Positions 35,170 to 42,860 of a stretch of DNA of 64,000 bases are shown here, piece after piece (position 1 is the first letter of the stretch; every line of letters starts with the position of its first letter). The notes under the pieces are model-generated. The model saw only the letters and a program-made list of their open reading frames with translations. It searched no databases and was not told the origin of the DNA. The DNA lies in assembly GCF_020037025.1 (NCBI RefSeq), contig NZ_JAIQLH010000037.1, forward strand, positions 1-64,000. The letters are read 5' to 3'. Made by a program: the position numbers and the translations under genes. The DNA comes from Streptomyces huiliensis (lineage in GTDB: Bacteria > Actinomycetota > Actinomycetes > Streptomycetales > Streptomycetaceae).

Positions 35170-35441
35170 ACGGCCCCGGAGCCGGACGGCCCCGAGACCG
35201 CTGGGGTCAGAGCGCACCCCGGCCCGGAACGGACCCTGGGGCGTCCTCGCCCGCGACGCCCTCCTCCTCCCCGAAGTCCGGGGCCTGGAACGGGTCGGTC
35301 ACCGGAGGCGGTGATGCCGTGGCAGAGCTGCGGATGGCCCCTTCCGGGGCGGAGAACAGCGAGGTCGAATCGATGGGAGAACTCCCTTTCGTGGCAGGTC
35401 CCCGGAGGGGCCTGGTGTGCCCCGAACCGGGCACAGAGGTC
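35170..35441. other. Intergenic stretch without a supported gene
   Basis: 272 bp. A minus-strand open frame of 75 codons at 35207-35434 is Pro/Ser-rich, lacks a recognisable domain and has no convincing ribosome-binding site, so it is not called. Confidence 0.5.
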
Positions 35442-35663
35442 CTACAGCTTGGTCATCTTGGCGTACGGGCTCAGGATCCGCTCTTGCGCCGAGCCGAAAT
35501 CCACGAGCACCGCGATCCCGTCCTCGATGCCGATCACCCGGCCGAGGCCGTACATGTCGTGTGTCACCTGGTCGCCCACGGCGAAGCGCTCCGGAACCGG
35601 CGTGACCCGGGCCGCGAAGGGGCTGGTGGGCAAATGACGTTTCAGTGCAGCAGGCTTTGTCAT
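35442..35663 (-). CDS. Small CarD/KOW-like beta-barrel protein
   Basis: 73 residues: MTKPAALKRHLPTSPFAARV, then RFAVGDQVTHDMYGLGRVIGIEDGIAVLVDFGSAQERILSPYAKMTKL. The FAVGDxVTHDxYGLGRV..VxVDFG pattern is that of the small barrel in CarD/TRCF-type RNA polymerase-interacting proteins, but without CarD's DNA-binding helices. It may contact nucleic acid or polymerase; no direct evidence. ATG 35663 has GGGGG upstream. It is the last chromosomal gene before the displaced tRNA terminator and the element's left end. Confidence 0.75.
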   Translation of the reverse strand: MTKPAALKRHLPTSPFAARVTPVPERFAVGDQVTHDMYGLGRVIGIEDGIAVLVDFGSAQERILSPYAKMTKL

Positions 35664-35781
35664 TGCCCCCAGTATGTGCCCGCGAGCCTCCCCCGCGCTG
35701 CGCCCGTCCACGTCGGATACGACACAGGCGCCGGACGGACGGCCCGCACCCACCCCGCCACACCCACCCTGACCAGCAAAA

Positions 35782-35804
35782 AGACCCTCCCATCGGGAGG
35801 GTCT
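35782..35804. terminator. Displaced tRNA-Arg terminator (left copy)
   Basis: The 10-bp stem AGACCCTCCC/GGGAGGGTCT with a 3-nt loop, followed on the minus strand by TTTTT. It is nearly the same as the terminator at 60842-60864. It probably served the tRNA before the element inserted. Confidence 0.8.
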
Positions 35805-35809
35805 CGCCA

Positions 35810-35853
35810 TGCGCCCCCGGCAGGACTCGAACCTGCGGCCAAGCGCTTAGAAG
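35810..35853. other. Left attachment site (44-bp core)
   Basis: The 44 bp from TGCGCCCCCGG to GCTTAGAAG are identical to 60870-60913 and correspond to the 3' part of the tRNA-Arg gene from the anticodon loop to the end. The rest of the tRNA is missing here, so this is the displaced chromosomal 3' end. Confidence 0.93.
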
Positions 35854-35928
35854 AGGCCAGTGCTGTCCGCTTGGACGTACTGGCTGACCAGGCGGTTTCT
35901 CGACACTTCCCCCTCGGGCGGATTGACT

Positions 35929-35945
35929 CCACCGCGTATCCACCG
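35929..35945. repeat. 17-bp direct repeat, left copy
   Basis: CCACCGCGTATCCACCG is identical to 60712-60728. Each copy lies inside the element near an end (76 bp from the left core, 141 bp from the right core). It contains CCACCG twice and is a candidate arm-type integrase or Xis site. Confidence 0.6.
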
Positions 35946-36142
35946 GAAGGCGACATTCCGCCACCTTGGCTCGCGCGCTGTGATCCGCATGACTTGCTGT
36001 GTCGAAGGGGGCCGGGTCGTATAGTCCGGTTGTTCGGAGACGGATGGTCGGTGCATGCCTGTGGCTAGAGAGGTAAATGTCCGATTCCGTGAAAGTGAGT
36101 AAAAACCGTGTCCTGCGCTTGCAAACGTGCAGGTCGCGGCCT

Positions 36143-37776
36143 GTGATCCCCGCGCACGCGGGGGTGGTCCCAGGATGTTCCGCACGCCCCAAGGCCGCCA
36201 GCGGTGGTCCCCGCGCACGCGGGGGTGGTCCCGCGGTGATCGCGGCGGTCACGAAAGCGAGGTGGTGGTCCCCGCGCTCGCGGGGGGGCCATCCGGTACC
36301 ACTTGTCTGACTTGCCGCACGCGTGGTCCCTGCGCACGCGGGGGTGGTCCCCGCGCACGCGGGGGGGCCATCCGGTACCACTTGTCTGACTTGCCGCACG
36401 CGTGGTCCCTGCGCACGCGGGGGTGGTCCCCGCGCACGCGGGGGGGGCCAACCGGTAGCACTTGTCTGACTTGCCGCACGCGTGGTCCCTGCGCACGCGG
36501 GGGTGGTCCCCGCGCACGCGGGGGTGGTCCATGCTCGGCTCGTATCAGTACCAGCTCCCCGCGGTGGTCCCCGCGCACGCGGGGGGGCCATCCGGTACCA
36601 CTTGTCTGACGTGCCGCACGCGTGGTCCCTGCGCACGCGGGGGTGGTCCCCGCGCACGCGGGGGGGGCCAACCGGTAGCACTTGTCTGACTTGCCGCACG
36701 CGTGGTCCCTGCGCACGCGGGGGTGGTCCCCGCGCACGCGGGGGGGCCATCCGGTACCACTTGTCTGACTTGCCGCACGCGTGGTCCCTGCGCACGCGGG
36801 GGTGGTCCCCGCTCCATCACCGTGGCCTTCGGCATCTGCACGTGATCCCCGCGCACGCGGGGGTGGTCCCGCCTTCTCGTAGTTCTTCGGGGCGTTGCCG
36901 AGGTGATCCCCGCGCACGCGCGGGTGGCCCCCGGACGGGCGGGCGAGCGGCTAGCAGAGAAAGGTGGTCCCCGCGTACGCGGGGGTGGTCCCCCGAACGG
37001 GCAGTGGGCCTAGCTGCCCGACGCGTGGTCCCCGCGCACGCGGGGGTGGCCCCCGGACGGGCGGGCGAGCGGCTAGCACAGAAAGGTGGTCCCCGCGTAC
37101 GCGGGGGTGGTCCCCCGAACGGGCAGTGGGCCTAGCTGCCCGACGCGTGGTCCCCGCGCACGCGGGGGTGGTCCGATGGTGGGCGGGAAGATCGCCTCCG
37201 TCTTCACGTCGTCCTCGCACGCGCGGGGGTGATCCGGAGGCGGGGTCGATGCGCTGGGGTCAGATCGCGACGTCCCCGCACGTGGGTGGTCCGAGATCCC
37301 GGCCGAGGCCGCGGCCGTCCACGGCGTCGTCCCCGCGCACGCGGGGGTGGTCCCCTCTCGTCCCGGGTGGAGGTGCTGGAGCAGATGTCGTCCCCGCAAG
37401 CGCGGGGGTGATCCGGTGGCGGGGTCGATGCGCTGGGTTCAGATCGCGTCGTCCCCGCACGTGGGTGGTCCGAGATCCCGGCCGAGGCCGCGGCCGTCCA
37501 CGGCGTCGTCCCCGCGCATGCGGGGGTGGCCCGGTCTTCGAAGCCTGGGACGTGGACGTGGACGGATGGTCCCCGCGCACGCGGGGGTGGTTCGGACGGC
37601 GACTACGTCCTGTACCGCGACCCGGCGTCGTCCTCGCACGCGCGGGGGTGTCCCCACGGACGGGGACTTCTTGCGGTCCGCGACCTGGTCGTTCCCGCGC
37701 ACGCGGGGGTGGTCCCAGCCCAGCACGGGACGTTGTCCACGCCCGGCTGTGGTCCCCGCGCACGCGGGGATGGTCC
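36143..37776 (+). CRISPR. CRISPR array A (type I-E-like repeats, heavily rearranged)
   Basis: About 25-28 copies of a 28-bp repeat beginning GTGGTCCCCGCGC and ending GCGGGGGTGGTCC, the palindromic repeat type of actinobacterial I-E systems. The first units have a 61-bp period with 33-bp spacers (for example the spacer at 36171-36203). Irregularities: a spacer containing CTTGTCTGACTTGCCGCACG is present six times (36290-36780), with two alternating variants at its left end. Two further spacer pairs are each duplicated as blocks (36930-37150, and 37235-37330 with 37415-37505). Several repeats are fused with no spacer between them. Repeats decay toward the right end. No cas gene lies in the window. 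Transcription direction is not established. Confidence 0.88.
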
Positions 37777-37910
37777 GCGCCCCGCGAGGAGTACAGCCGC
37801 GACAGCCGGGCGTTGTCCAGTGCCACCGAACCTTGACCGTTTGCCAACGAACCTGGACGGGCGCGAGTTAGTGTCAGCGAAGGTTGAGCACTGCAGGACA
37901 AGGAGACGCG

Positions 37911-38180
37911 ATGTCCGAGCCCACCCCCGACGATCTGCGATGCCCTCGCTGCGGTGACCTGCCGGAGCCGCTCATCTGCCTCGGCCACAAAGTCGACGGC
38001 ACACCCGCCACTGACACACCTGCGGCGATGGTCGCACTCGACGCCGAGCTCGGCCTCGCCCGTGACATGCGCCGCCGCGCCGCCGGTGCCGCACTCACCG
38101 ACGCCCAGACCGCCGCGATGCTGCGTGCCGTGTCCGACGACCCCGGACTGGGCACTGGCCACGGGAAGCACCGGCACTGA
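37911..38180 (+). CDS. Small protein between the two CRISPR arrays
   Basis: 89 residues: MSEPTPDDLRCPRCGDLPEPLICLGHKVDG, then an Ala-rich helix AMVALDAELGLARDMRRRAAGAALTDAQTAAMLRAV. CPRCG followed by CLGH could form a small zinc site. I do not recognise the family. ACAAGGAGACGCG before the ATG is an excellent ribosome-binding site, so it is likely real. It lies in the 484-bp break between the arrays and may be an insertion into one original array. A role in CRISPR function or in counter-defence is only a positional guess. Confidence 0.7.
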   Translation: MSEPTPDDLRCPRCGDLPEPLICLGHKVDGTPATDTPAAMVALDAELGLARDMRRRAAGAALTDAQTAAMLRAVSDDPGLGTGHGKHRH

Positions 38181-38260
38181 CCAAGAACAACGTCAAAGGT
38201 GCGGCATCCCCCGTCGTTCAACTTCGACGGCCATCGCGCAAGGTTCGATGGCGCAGGACA

Positions 38261-39499
38261 GTCGTCCCCCGCGCATGCGGGGACACTTAGGTACGAGCAC
38301 AGCTTTAGTGATCGGAACCACGTGGTCCCGCGCACGCGGGGTGGTCCCCTGTCCGAGGGTGAGCTCCTGGTCGTCGAGGAGTGGTCTCCGCGCATGCGGG
38401 GGTGGTCCCGTCGCGAACACCCGGGTCAAGGAGTGCGACCGGTGGTCCCCGTGCGCGCGGGGGTGGCCCTGACCCACCCCGGACTCTGCGCCGGATCGAG
38501 AAGTGGTCCCCGCGCGCGGGGGTGGTCCCGAGGTGTGGTGGACCCACCGCACCGTCGTCGTGTGGTCCCCGCTCATGCGGGGGTGGTCCCGACCGCTCCA
38601 AATCCAAGCTCGGCAGCAAAAAGTGGTCCCCGCGCGTGCGGGGGTGGTCCCTCGGGGTTGTCGGTTGCCGCGCCTACCGCCTCGTGGTCCCTGCGCGCGG
38701 GGGTGGCCCCACACGGTCACACGCTTGGCGAACGCGGCGCTGTGGTCCCCGCGCACGCAGGGGTGGTCCCGTCTTCAACTTGGAGTCCGGCGTCGACCTG
38801 AAGTGGTCTCCGCGCACGCGGGGGTGGTCCGGACGTCAACGGGCGCGGCCTCGGGCAGGTACGTCGTCCCCGCACGTGTGGGGGTGGTCCGAGCGCGTGG
38901 TTGACCATGGAGCCGGCGTCCGAGTCGTCCCCGCTGGCGCGGGGGTGGTCCGCGGGTGCCGTCTCCGGCCCCCTCCAGCCACTGGTCGTCCCCGCGAACG
39001 CGGGGGTGGTCCCGCCCTGTACGGCGCGGGCCTCAACGCAGTGAAGTGGTCCCCGCGCACGCGGGGGTGGTCCCCATCAGCGACACGGTGGTACGTGAAG
39101 TGGAAGGTGGTCCCCGCGCACGCGGGGGTGGTCCCCAGCGCCAGCCGAACCGGATGCCGATGGGGTGGTGGTCCCCGCGCAGGCGGGGGTGGCCTCCCGG
39201 CCACGTGCCCGGTGCGGGCCCTGCGCGCGGTGGTCCCGCGGACGCGGGGGTGGTCCGTATTCGTACAAGGGCACGCCAGATACGATCAACCATGTCCCCG
39301 CGCACGCGGGGGGGATCTGCGGAGCAAGGTCCGACCCCAGGTAGATGATTGTCATCCCCGCGCCTGCGGGGGTGGCCCCGAGCCGCTCACGCTGGGCATG
39401 CTGGAGAGCGGGTCGTCCCCGCGCGTGCGGGGGTGGTCCCGGCCGGACCTGCCGTTCTGCCGCGGGCATCTGTGGTTTCCGCGCACGTGAGGGTGGGGC
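38261..39499 (+). CRISPR. CRISPR array B (type I-E-like, about 21 divergent repeats)
   Basis: About 21 repeats at close to 61-bp period (starts near 38261, 38322, 38381, 38442, 38503 and so on to 39472), with 32-33 bp spacers that all look different from each other. The repeat is that of array A, but most copies carry private substitutions (for example GTGGTCTCC, GTCGTCCCC, one-base deletions). Both end repeats are the most degenerate. The last repeat ends 33 bp before the start of the GntR-Nudix gene. Unlike array A there are no repeated spacers. No cas genes are present in the window. Confidence 0.9.
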
Positions 39500-39532
39500 C
39501 GCTGCGGGGCCCGCCTCAGTGGGAGGAGACAT

Positions 39533-40552
39533 GTGCGCGACACGGACAACGGTCACTTCGGGTACCACCAGATCGCGGACGAGCTGAGATCTCGGATTCG
39601 TAGTGGGGCCTTTGGGCCCGGTTCTGTGCTTCCGTCTGAATCGGCGCTTGCCGAGGAGTTCTCCGTGGCGCGCGGTACCGCACGACGGGCAGTTGAGGCC
39701 TTGGAGAAGGACGGCCTTGTCACGACGGTCCGAGGTCGGGGTCGGTTCATCGCGGGCGAGGGGGTGCCGGCCATCGCGAAGCACAAGCGTGTGGCGGACA
39801 TCCTCCGTCAGCGCCTCGCTGACGGGAAGCTGAGGCCCGGTGATTCGCTTCCCTCGGAGTCGGAGCTGTGCGCCGAGTTCGACGTGTCCCGGTCGACGGC
39901 GCGGCAGGCCTTTGCCGAGCTGGAGCGGGCGGGGCTGGCGCGAGCCGAGAAGGGCAGTGGACGGGTCGTCACCGTGCCGCCTGATTTTGACGACGACGGT
40001 AACCGGTCCACGGCGTGGAAGGTCTTCGGAGAGCGGAGTGTCTACGAGAACTACTGGGCCACCGTGACACTGGCAGACATCCAGACGCCCGATGGCGAGC
40101 GGTTCGAGCACCACAAGGTCTACTTGCCGCCGGCTGCGATGACGGCGATGGTGGACGATCAGGATCGGGTGTTCATGATGTGGCGACACCGTTTCGTGTC
40201 GGACACCTGGAACTGGGAGCTGCCGGGTGGAGTCGTGGACGATGGCGAGGCCCCGGCCGAGACGGCAGCCAGGGAAATCCTGGAGGAGACCGGGTACCGG
40301 CCGAAGGGCGCGTTGGAGCACGTCGCAAGCTTCGAGCCGATGATCGGTACCGTCAGGTCGCCCCACCACGTCTTCGTCGCCCGGGGGGTCGAGTACGTCA
40401 CCGAGCCGACTGAGAAGAACGAGTCGCAGCGGACGGCCTGGGTCCCTTTGGAGATCATCCCCAAGTTGATCGCGAGCGGCAAGATCGCAAACTCCGGGAC
40501 CTTGGTAGCGGTTCTCTACCTGCTCTCCACCAGGTCGGAGAAGTCAGGCTGA
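39533..40552 (+). CDS. Double GntR DNA-binding protein fused to a Nudix hydrolase
   Basis: 339 residues in three parts. Two tandem GntR-type winged helices come first: residues about 10-75, GYHQIADELRSRIRSGAFGP with LPSESALAEEFSVARGTARRAVEAL, and about 85-148, with LPSESELCAEFDVSRSTARQAFAELERAGL. A Nudix domain follows, whose box is complete: Gly233 to Tyr255, reading GVVDDGE, seven residues, then REILEETGY. In pSAM2 the GntR repressor KorSA and the Nudix protein Pif are separate; here both activities are in one chain. It probably controls replication/transfer genes and perhaps immunity, with the Nudix part sensing or hydrolysing a nucleotide. GTG 39533 follows GGGAGGAGAC. Base composition is less GC-biased than the neighbours. 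Confidence 0.9.
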   Translation: MRDTDNGHFGYHQIADELRSRIRSGAFGPGSVLPSESALAEEFSVARGTARRAVEALEKDGLVTTVRGRGRFIAGEGVPAIAKHKRVADILRQRLADGKLRPGDSLPSESELCAEFDVSRSTARQAFAELERAGLARAEKGSGRVVTVPPDFDDDGNRSTAWKVFGERSVYENYWATVTLADIQTPDGERFEHHKVYLPPAAMTAMVDDQDRVFMMWRHRFVSDTWNWELPGGVVDDGEAPAETAAREILEETGYRPKGALEHVASFEPMIGTVRSPHHVFVARGVEYVTEPTEKNESQRTAWVPLEIIPKLIASGKIANSGTLVAVLYLLSTRSEKSG

Positions 40553-41668
40553 GCGGAGCAGTTGATCGATGCGGCGGCGCTGACGGAGGGACTTCGTGAG
40601 CGCCGCCAGCTGCTGGGCTCGACGGGCGTGCTGCTGGGCCTCTTCGTGTTCTCCGCGCACGGTCAGTGCCAGGGCGAGGTCGCAGAGCAGACCTGCCTCC
40701 GCGCGGTTGAATCCGCTCTCCATAGAGGCCAGGGCGGCACGGAGGTCGAGCACCGCCTCCTCGGCGCCGAGTCGCGCGAGGCAGTTCCCCCGCCAGCGTG
40801 CAAGGTGGGCTCCGGCCAGAAAGAGGAAAGGCAGCTCAGGATCCGTCGCGTCGGCAGGCAGCCGGCTGTCGGCGCGATCCAGGGCTGCACGGCAGGCGTC
40901 TCCGTCACCTGCCGCCGCGTGTGCCTCAGCTTCCGCGGCGAAGAGCCAGGTACGCATCAGGGCGGGGAGTTGGTCGGCCGGTGACTCGTGAGCGTGCTGA
41001 ACCAGTCTCACCGCCTGGTCCGGCTGTCCGATGTCTATGAGGGCGTACGCCTGTTGAGCAGTCGCATGGGCGAGCAGTGCAGCGTCGTCTGCCTCGCGTG
41101 CTGCTGCCTTGGCGGTCTCGTGAAGGGCCCAAGCCTCGCGATAGTGCCCCAGATCGAGCGCCTGCCATCCTGCGAGCGCCGCGGCGTCGGCCAGGACGCG
41201 AGCGACGGGTTCCCGACTCCCAGGGGACAGGCCGTGTCGAAGCAGGGTTTCCATCTGTGCGATATGCGCCTTGCTCTGGGGAAGTAAGGCTTCGGCACCG
41301 AGCCTGCGGTCCATCTGCCGGATGTATTCCGTTTGTCCTTTCAGTAGTTCGAGTAGTCCGGCGTCGGCGGCGCTCGCGACCAGGAGTTCCCGCGCCAGGG
41401 CTGCGGCTTCGTCTTCTTCTGGATCGGGCTGCTCGTCCTCGGGCAGTACCCCCAACTCTGCCGGTGTGCAGTCGTAAACATCGCAGAAGAGCGTCAGATA
41501 GTCACCCACCAGCGGCCGCCGGCCGGTCTCCCATTCGCGGATCATCCGGTCCAGGCTCGCGTCCGTTGCAATGGCTGTGCCCCGTTCCAGGGCCGCCCGC
41601 TTGAGCTCATTGATCAAGCGGATCTTCTTCCAACCTTGGACGGCTCTCAGATCGGCAAGCACGGTCAC
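40544..41668 (-). CDS. Helix-turn-helix regulator with TPR-like C-terminus
   Basis: 374 residues. A divergent N-terminal HTH (LNELK-type region RAALERGTAIATDASLDRMIREWETGRRPLVGDYLTLFCDVY) resembles XRE proteins. An acidic linker (PEDEQPDPEEDE) follows, then about 230 residues of helical TPR-like repeats (ALAGWQALDLGHYREAWALHETAKAAAREADDAALLAHATAQQAYALIDIG and others). Such proteins often bind peptide or protein signals and are common in Streptomyces elements. Its 3' end overlaps the GntR-Nudix gene by 9 bp, tail to tail. It diverges from the long leader at 41669-42463. GTG 41668. Confidence 0.85.
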   Translation of the reverse strand: MTVLADLRAVQGWKKIRLINELKRAALERGTAIATDASLDRMIREWETGRRPLVGDYLTLFCDVYDCTPAELGVLPEDEQPDPEEDEAAALARELLVASAADAGLLELLKGQTEYIRQMDRRLGAEALLPQSKAHIAQMETLLRHGLSPGSREPVARVLADAAALAGWQALDLGHYREAWALHETAKAAAREADDAALLAHATAQQAYALIDIGQPDQAVRLVQHAHESPADQLPALMRTWLFAAEAEAHAAAGDGDACRAALDRADSRLPADATDPELPFLFLAGAHLARWRGNCLARLGAEEAVLDLRAALASMESGFNRAEAGLLCDLALALTVRGEHEEAQQHARRAQQLAALTKSLRQRRRIDQLLRSA

Positions 41669-41828
41669 ACCAGCACCCCCAACTCGCTTCTGCTCATTGT
41701 CGTCAGTGCGTCAAGACCGGGCGGACAGTCCGCCTGTGTCCGCTCAAGTCCTCTGCCGCCGCCTGCTGGTTGAGGCGCACCCTCGTGTTGCGGCCGAGAG
41801 GAAGTCGCCGCAAAAAGCAGCGGACCGC

Positions 41829-41856
41829 TTGACGGGCAGTCCGTCGCCGGTAATCT
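41829..41856 (+). promoter_or_regulatory. Sigma70-type promoter of the element's main operon
   Basis: TTGACG (41829-41834) and TAATCT (41851-41856) with a 16-bp spacer. It points right, into the leader and the whiB-traB gene run. It is a likely target of the GntR-Nudix or TPR regulator. Confidence 0.6.
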
Positions 41857-41924
41857 GTCTGTAGACGTCCACATGCAAGCGGACGGCGCCCGGAGGGCCT
41901 GTGCGGCTCGAAGGAAGCGAGAGC

Positions 41925-41942
41925 TCCTTGAGAACTCAACAG
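41925..41942 (+). promoter_or_regulatory. rRNA-leader boxA-like antitermination motif
   Basis: TCCTTGAGAACTCAACAG matches the conserved leader motif found before actinobacterial rRNA genes, where it recruits Nus factors. Here it lies about 70 nt downstream of the promoter at 41829 and upstream of hairpins. It is not followed by any rRNA gene. Confidence 0.5.
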
Positions 41943-42257
41943 AGCGCGAATCGGCGGGGTGAGAGTCCCTGTCCCCGCACCGGCCCGGGTGATGGCCGCG
42001 ACGGCCCCTTCGCGGCAGGCGAACCTGTCCTGCCCCGCGTGTCAGCTCTGGAGAACAGTGCTGGGGATCACCCCTTCATTGCTGGAGGTCAACCCCGGAC
42101 TGCCACCTGGCTCGCCGCCGTCCTGCTGGCGTCAGAGCAGTGAGGATGACGCACCCGACGTCCCTGGCTCGGGGCCGGTGCGCCGTGGCAACGGTGTACC
42201 GGCGAAGCCGTGTCCCTGCGATCTGCGGAAGGTCGGTGTGAACCGACGACGCAGTTG

Positions 42258-42336
42258 GGCGCTGCCGTGATGGACCGGCCGGCAGCGCCAGCGCACCACT
42301 CGGTCCCCTCCTGACCCCGCGGCGGTGACGCCGCGG
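42258..42336. terminator. Two attenuator-like hairpins in the leader
   Basis: A 10-bp stem GGCGCTGCCG/CGGCAGCGCC (42258-42267 with 42280-42289), and an 8-bp stem CCGCGGCG/CGCCGCGG closed by a GTGA tetraloop (42317-42336). There are no U runs, as is usual in Streptomyces. Confidence 0.5.
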
Positions 42337-42463
42337 TCGGTTGCCTCTCCCGCCCGTCCGTCCTTGCGCTGCGAGGGCGTACGGGTGGGGCGCGGGGAGC
42401 CGGAGATCAGGCTCCTGGTTCGTGCGCGGCCCGACGGCCGCCCCTGACGACGGGAGAGTGCAC

Positions 42464-42754
42464 GTGCGTACGTACATCGGAAGCCGTCGGGCCGTCACCG
42501 CGGCCGACGTCCTCGAACTGGCCCTGGGCACGCCGGCCGAGCTCTGGCTGGGCGTGGATGGCGAGAGCGAGGAAGACCAGGCCGCGCGGCTGGCCGCGGC
42601 GCGCGACATCCTCGCCGAGGACCCGCAGATGGTCGACCGCGTCACGGCGGTCGCGGCGGAGGCGATCGAGTCCTACGCCCCGCACCTGCTCGGTGTCCGG
42701 GAGCTGACCCGTCCGACGAAGGCCGAGTCCCGCCGCGTCCGCCGGGCGGCCTGA
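42464..42754 (+). CDS. Small element protein of unknown function (orf96)
   Basis: 96 residues: VRTYIGSRRAVTAADVLELALGTPAELWLGVDGESEEDQAARLAAARDILAEDPQMVDRVTAVAAEAI, ending in a basic tail RPTKAESRRVRRAA. It is predicted helical and soluble, with no known domain. GTG 42464 with GGGAG 7 nt upstream; GTG 42458 is possible. It is the first gene after the long leader and is followed by a hairpin at 42770-42805. Confidence 0.7.
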   Translation: MRTYIGSRRAVTAADVLELALGTPAELWLGVDGESEEDQAARLAAARDILAEDPQMVDRVTAVAAEAIESYAPHLLGVRELTRPTKAESRRVRRAA

Positions 42755-42769
42755 CCGTCTGCGCGAGAC

Positions 42770-42805
42770 GGCCCCGCGCCGGTGTACGAGACCGGCGGCG
42801 GGGCC
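42770..42805. terminator. Hairpin between orf96 and the WhiB-like gene
   Basis: A stem of GGCCCCGCGCCGG with CCGGCGGCGGGGCC (one bulge). It could partly terminate or protect the upstream transcript. Confidence 0.55.
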
Positions 42806-42860
42806 TTCGAGTTCCACCCCCTCTGCATGCATCTGACCTGCACGAGAGAGTGAGGTTCCC

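Larger units (their letters stand above)
41669..42463. other. Gene-free leader region of the conjugation operon
   Basis: 795 bp with no supported gene; open frames here lack ribosome-binding sites and conserved features. It holds a good promoter (41829-41856), an rRNA-leader-like boxA motif (41925-41942) and two strong hairpins (42258-42289, 42317-42336) before the first gene at 42464. This suggests a long regulated 5' untranslated region or a small RNA. Confidence 0.6.

Noticed and set aside
35207..35434. 75-codon minus-strand frame
   Set aside because: Pro/Ser-rich, no conserved pattern and no convincing ribosome-binding site; left as intergenic.
35810..35853. A second tRNA gene
   Set aside because: Only the 3' part of tRNA-Arg is present; there is no D arm or acceptor 5' strand, so it is the displaced attachment copy.
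35847..37399. Many overlapping frames reading PRVRGDH / HPRVRGDHAC-type repeats on both strands
   Set aside because: They are translations of the CRISPR repeats; periodicity follows the 61-bp or 79-bp DNA unit and not codons, and there are no ribosome-binding sites.
37812..37910. Promoter for the small gene between the arrays
   Set aside because: TTGACC at 37833 has no -10 element at a normal distance; the apparent TAGTGT is 30 bp away.
38193..39490. Open frames across array B (GVVPARAGVV-type and reverse)
   Set aside because: Same reason: CRISPR repeat translations, not proteins.
36143..39499. Interpretation of the repeats as a clt or iteron array instead of CRISPR
   Set aside because: The palindromic 28-bp repeat, 61-bp period and mostly unique 32-33 bp spacers fit type I-E CRISPR; only the repeated-spacer block of array A leaves some doubt.
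41901..42270. Frames of 80 and 103 codons in the element's leader
   Set aside because: Low-complexity composition, no ribosome-binding sites, and they run through the boxA-like motif and next to hairpins; the region looks untranslated.
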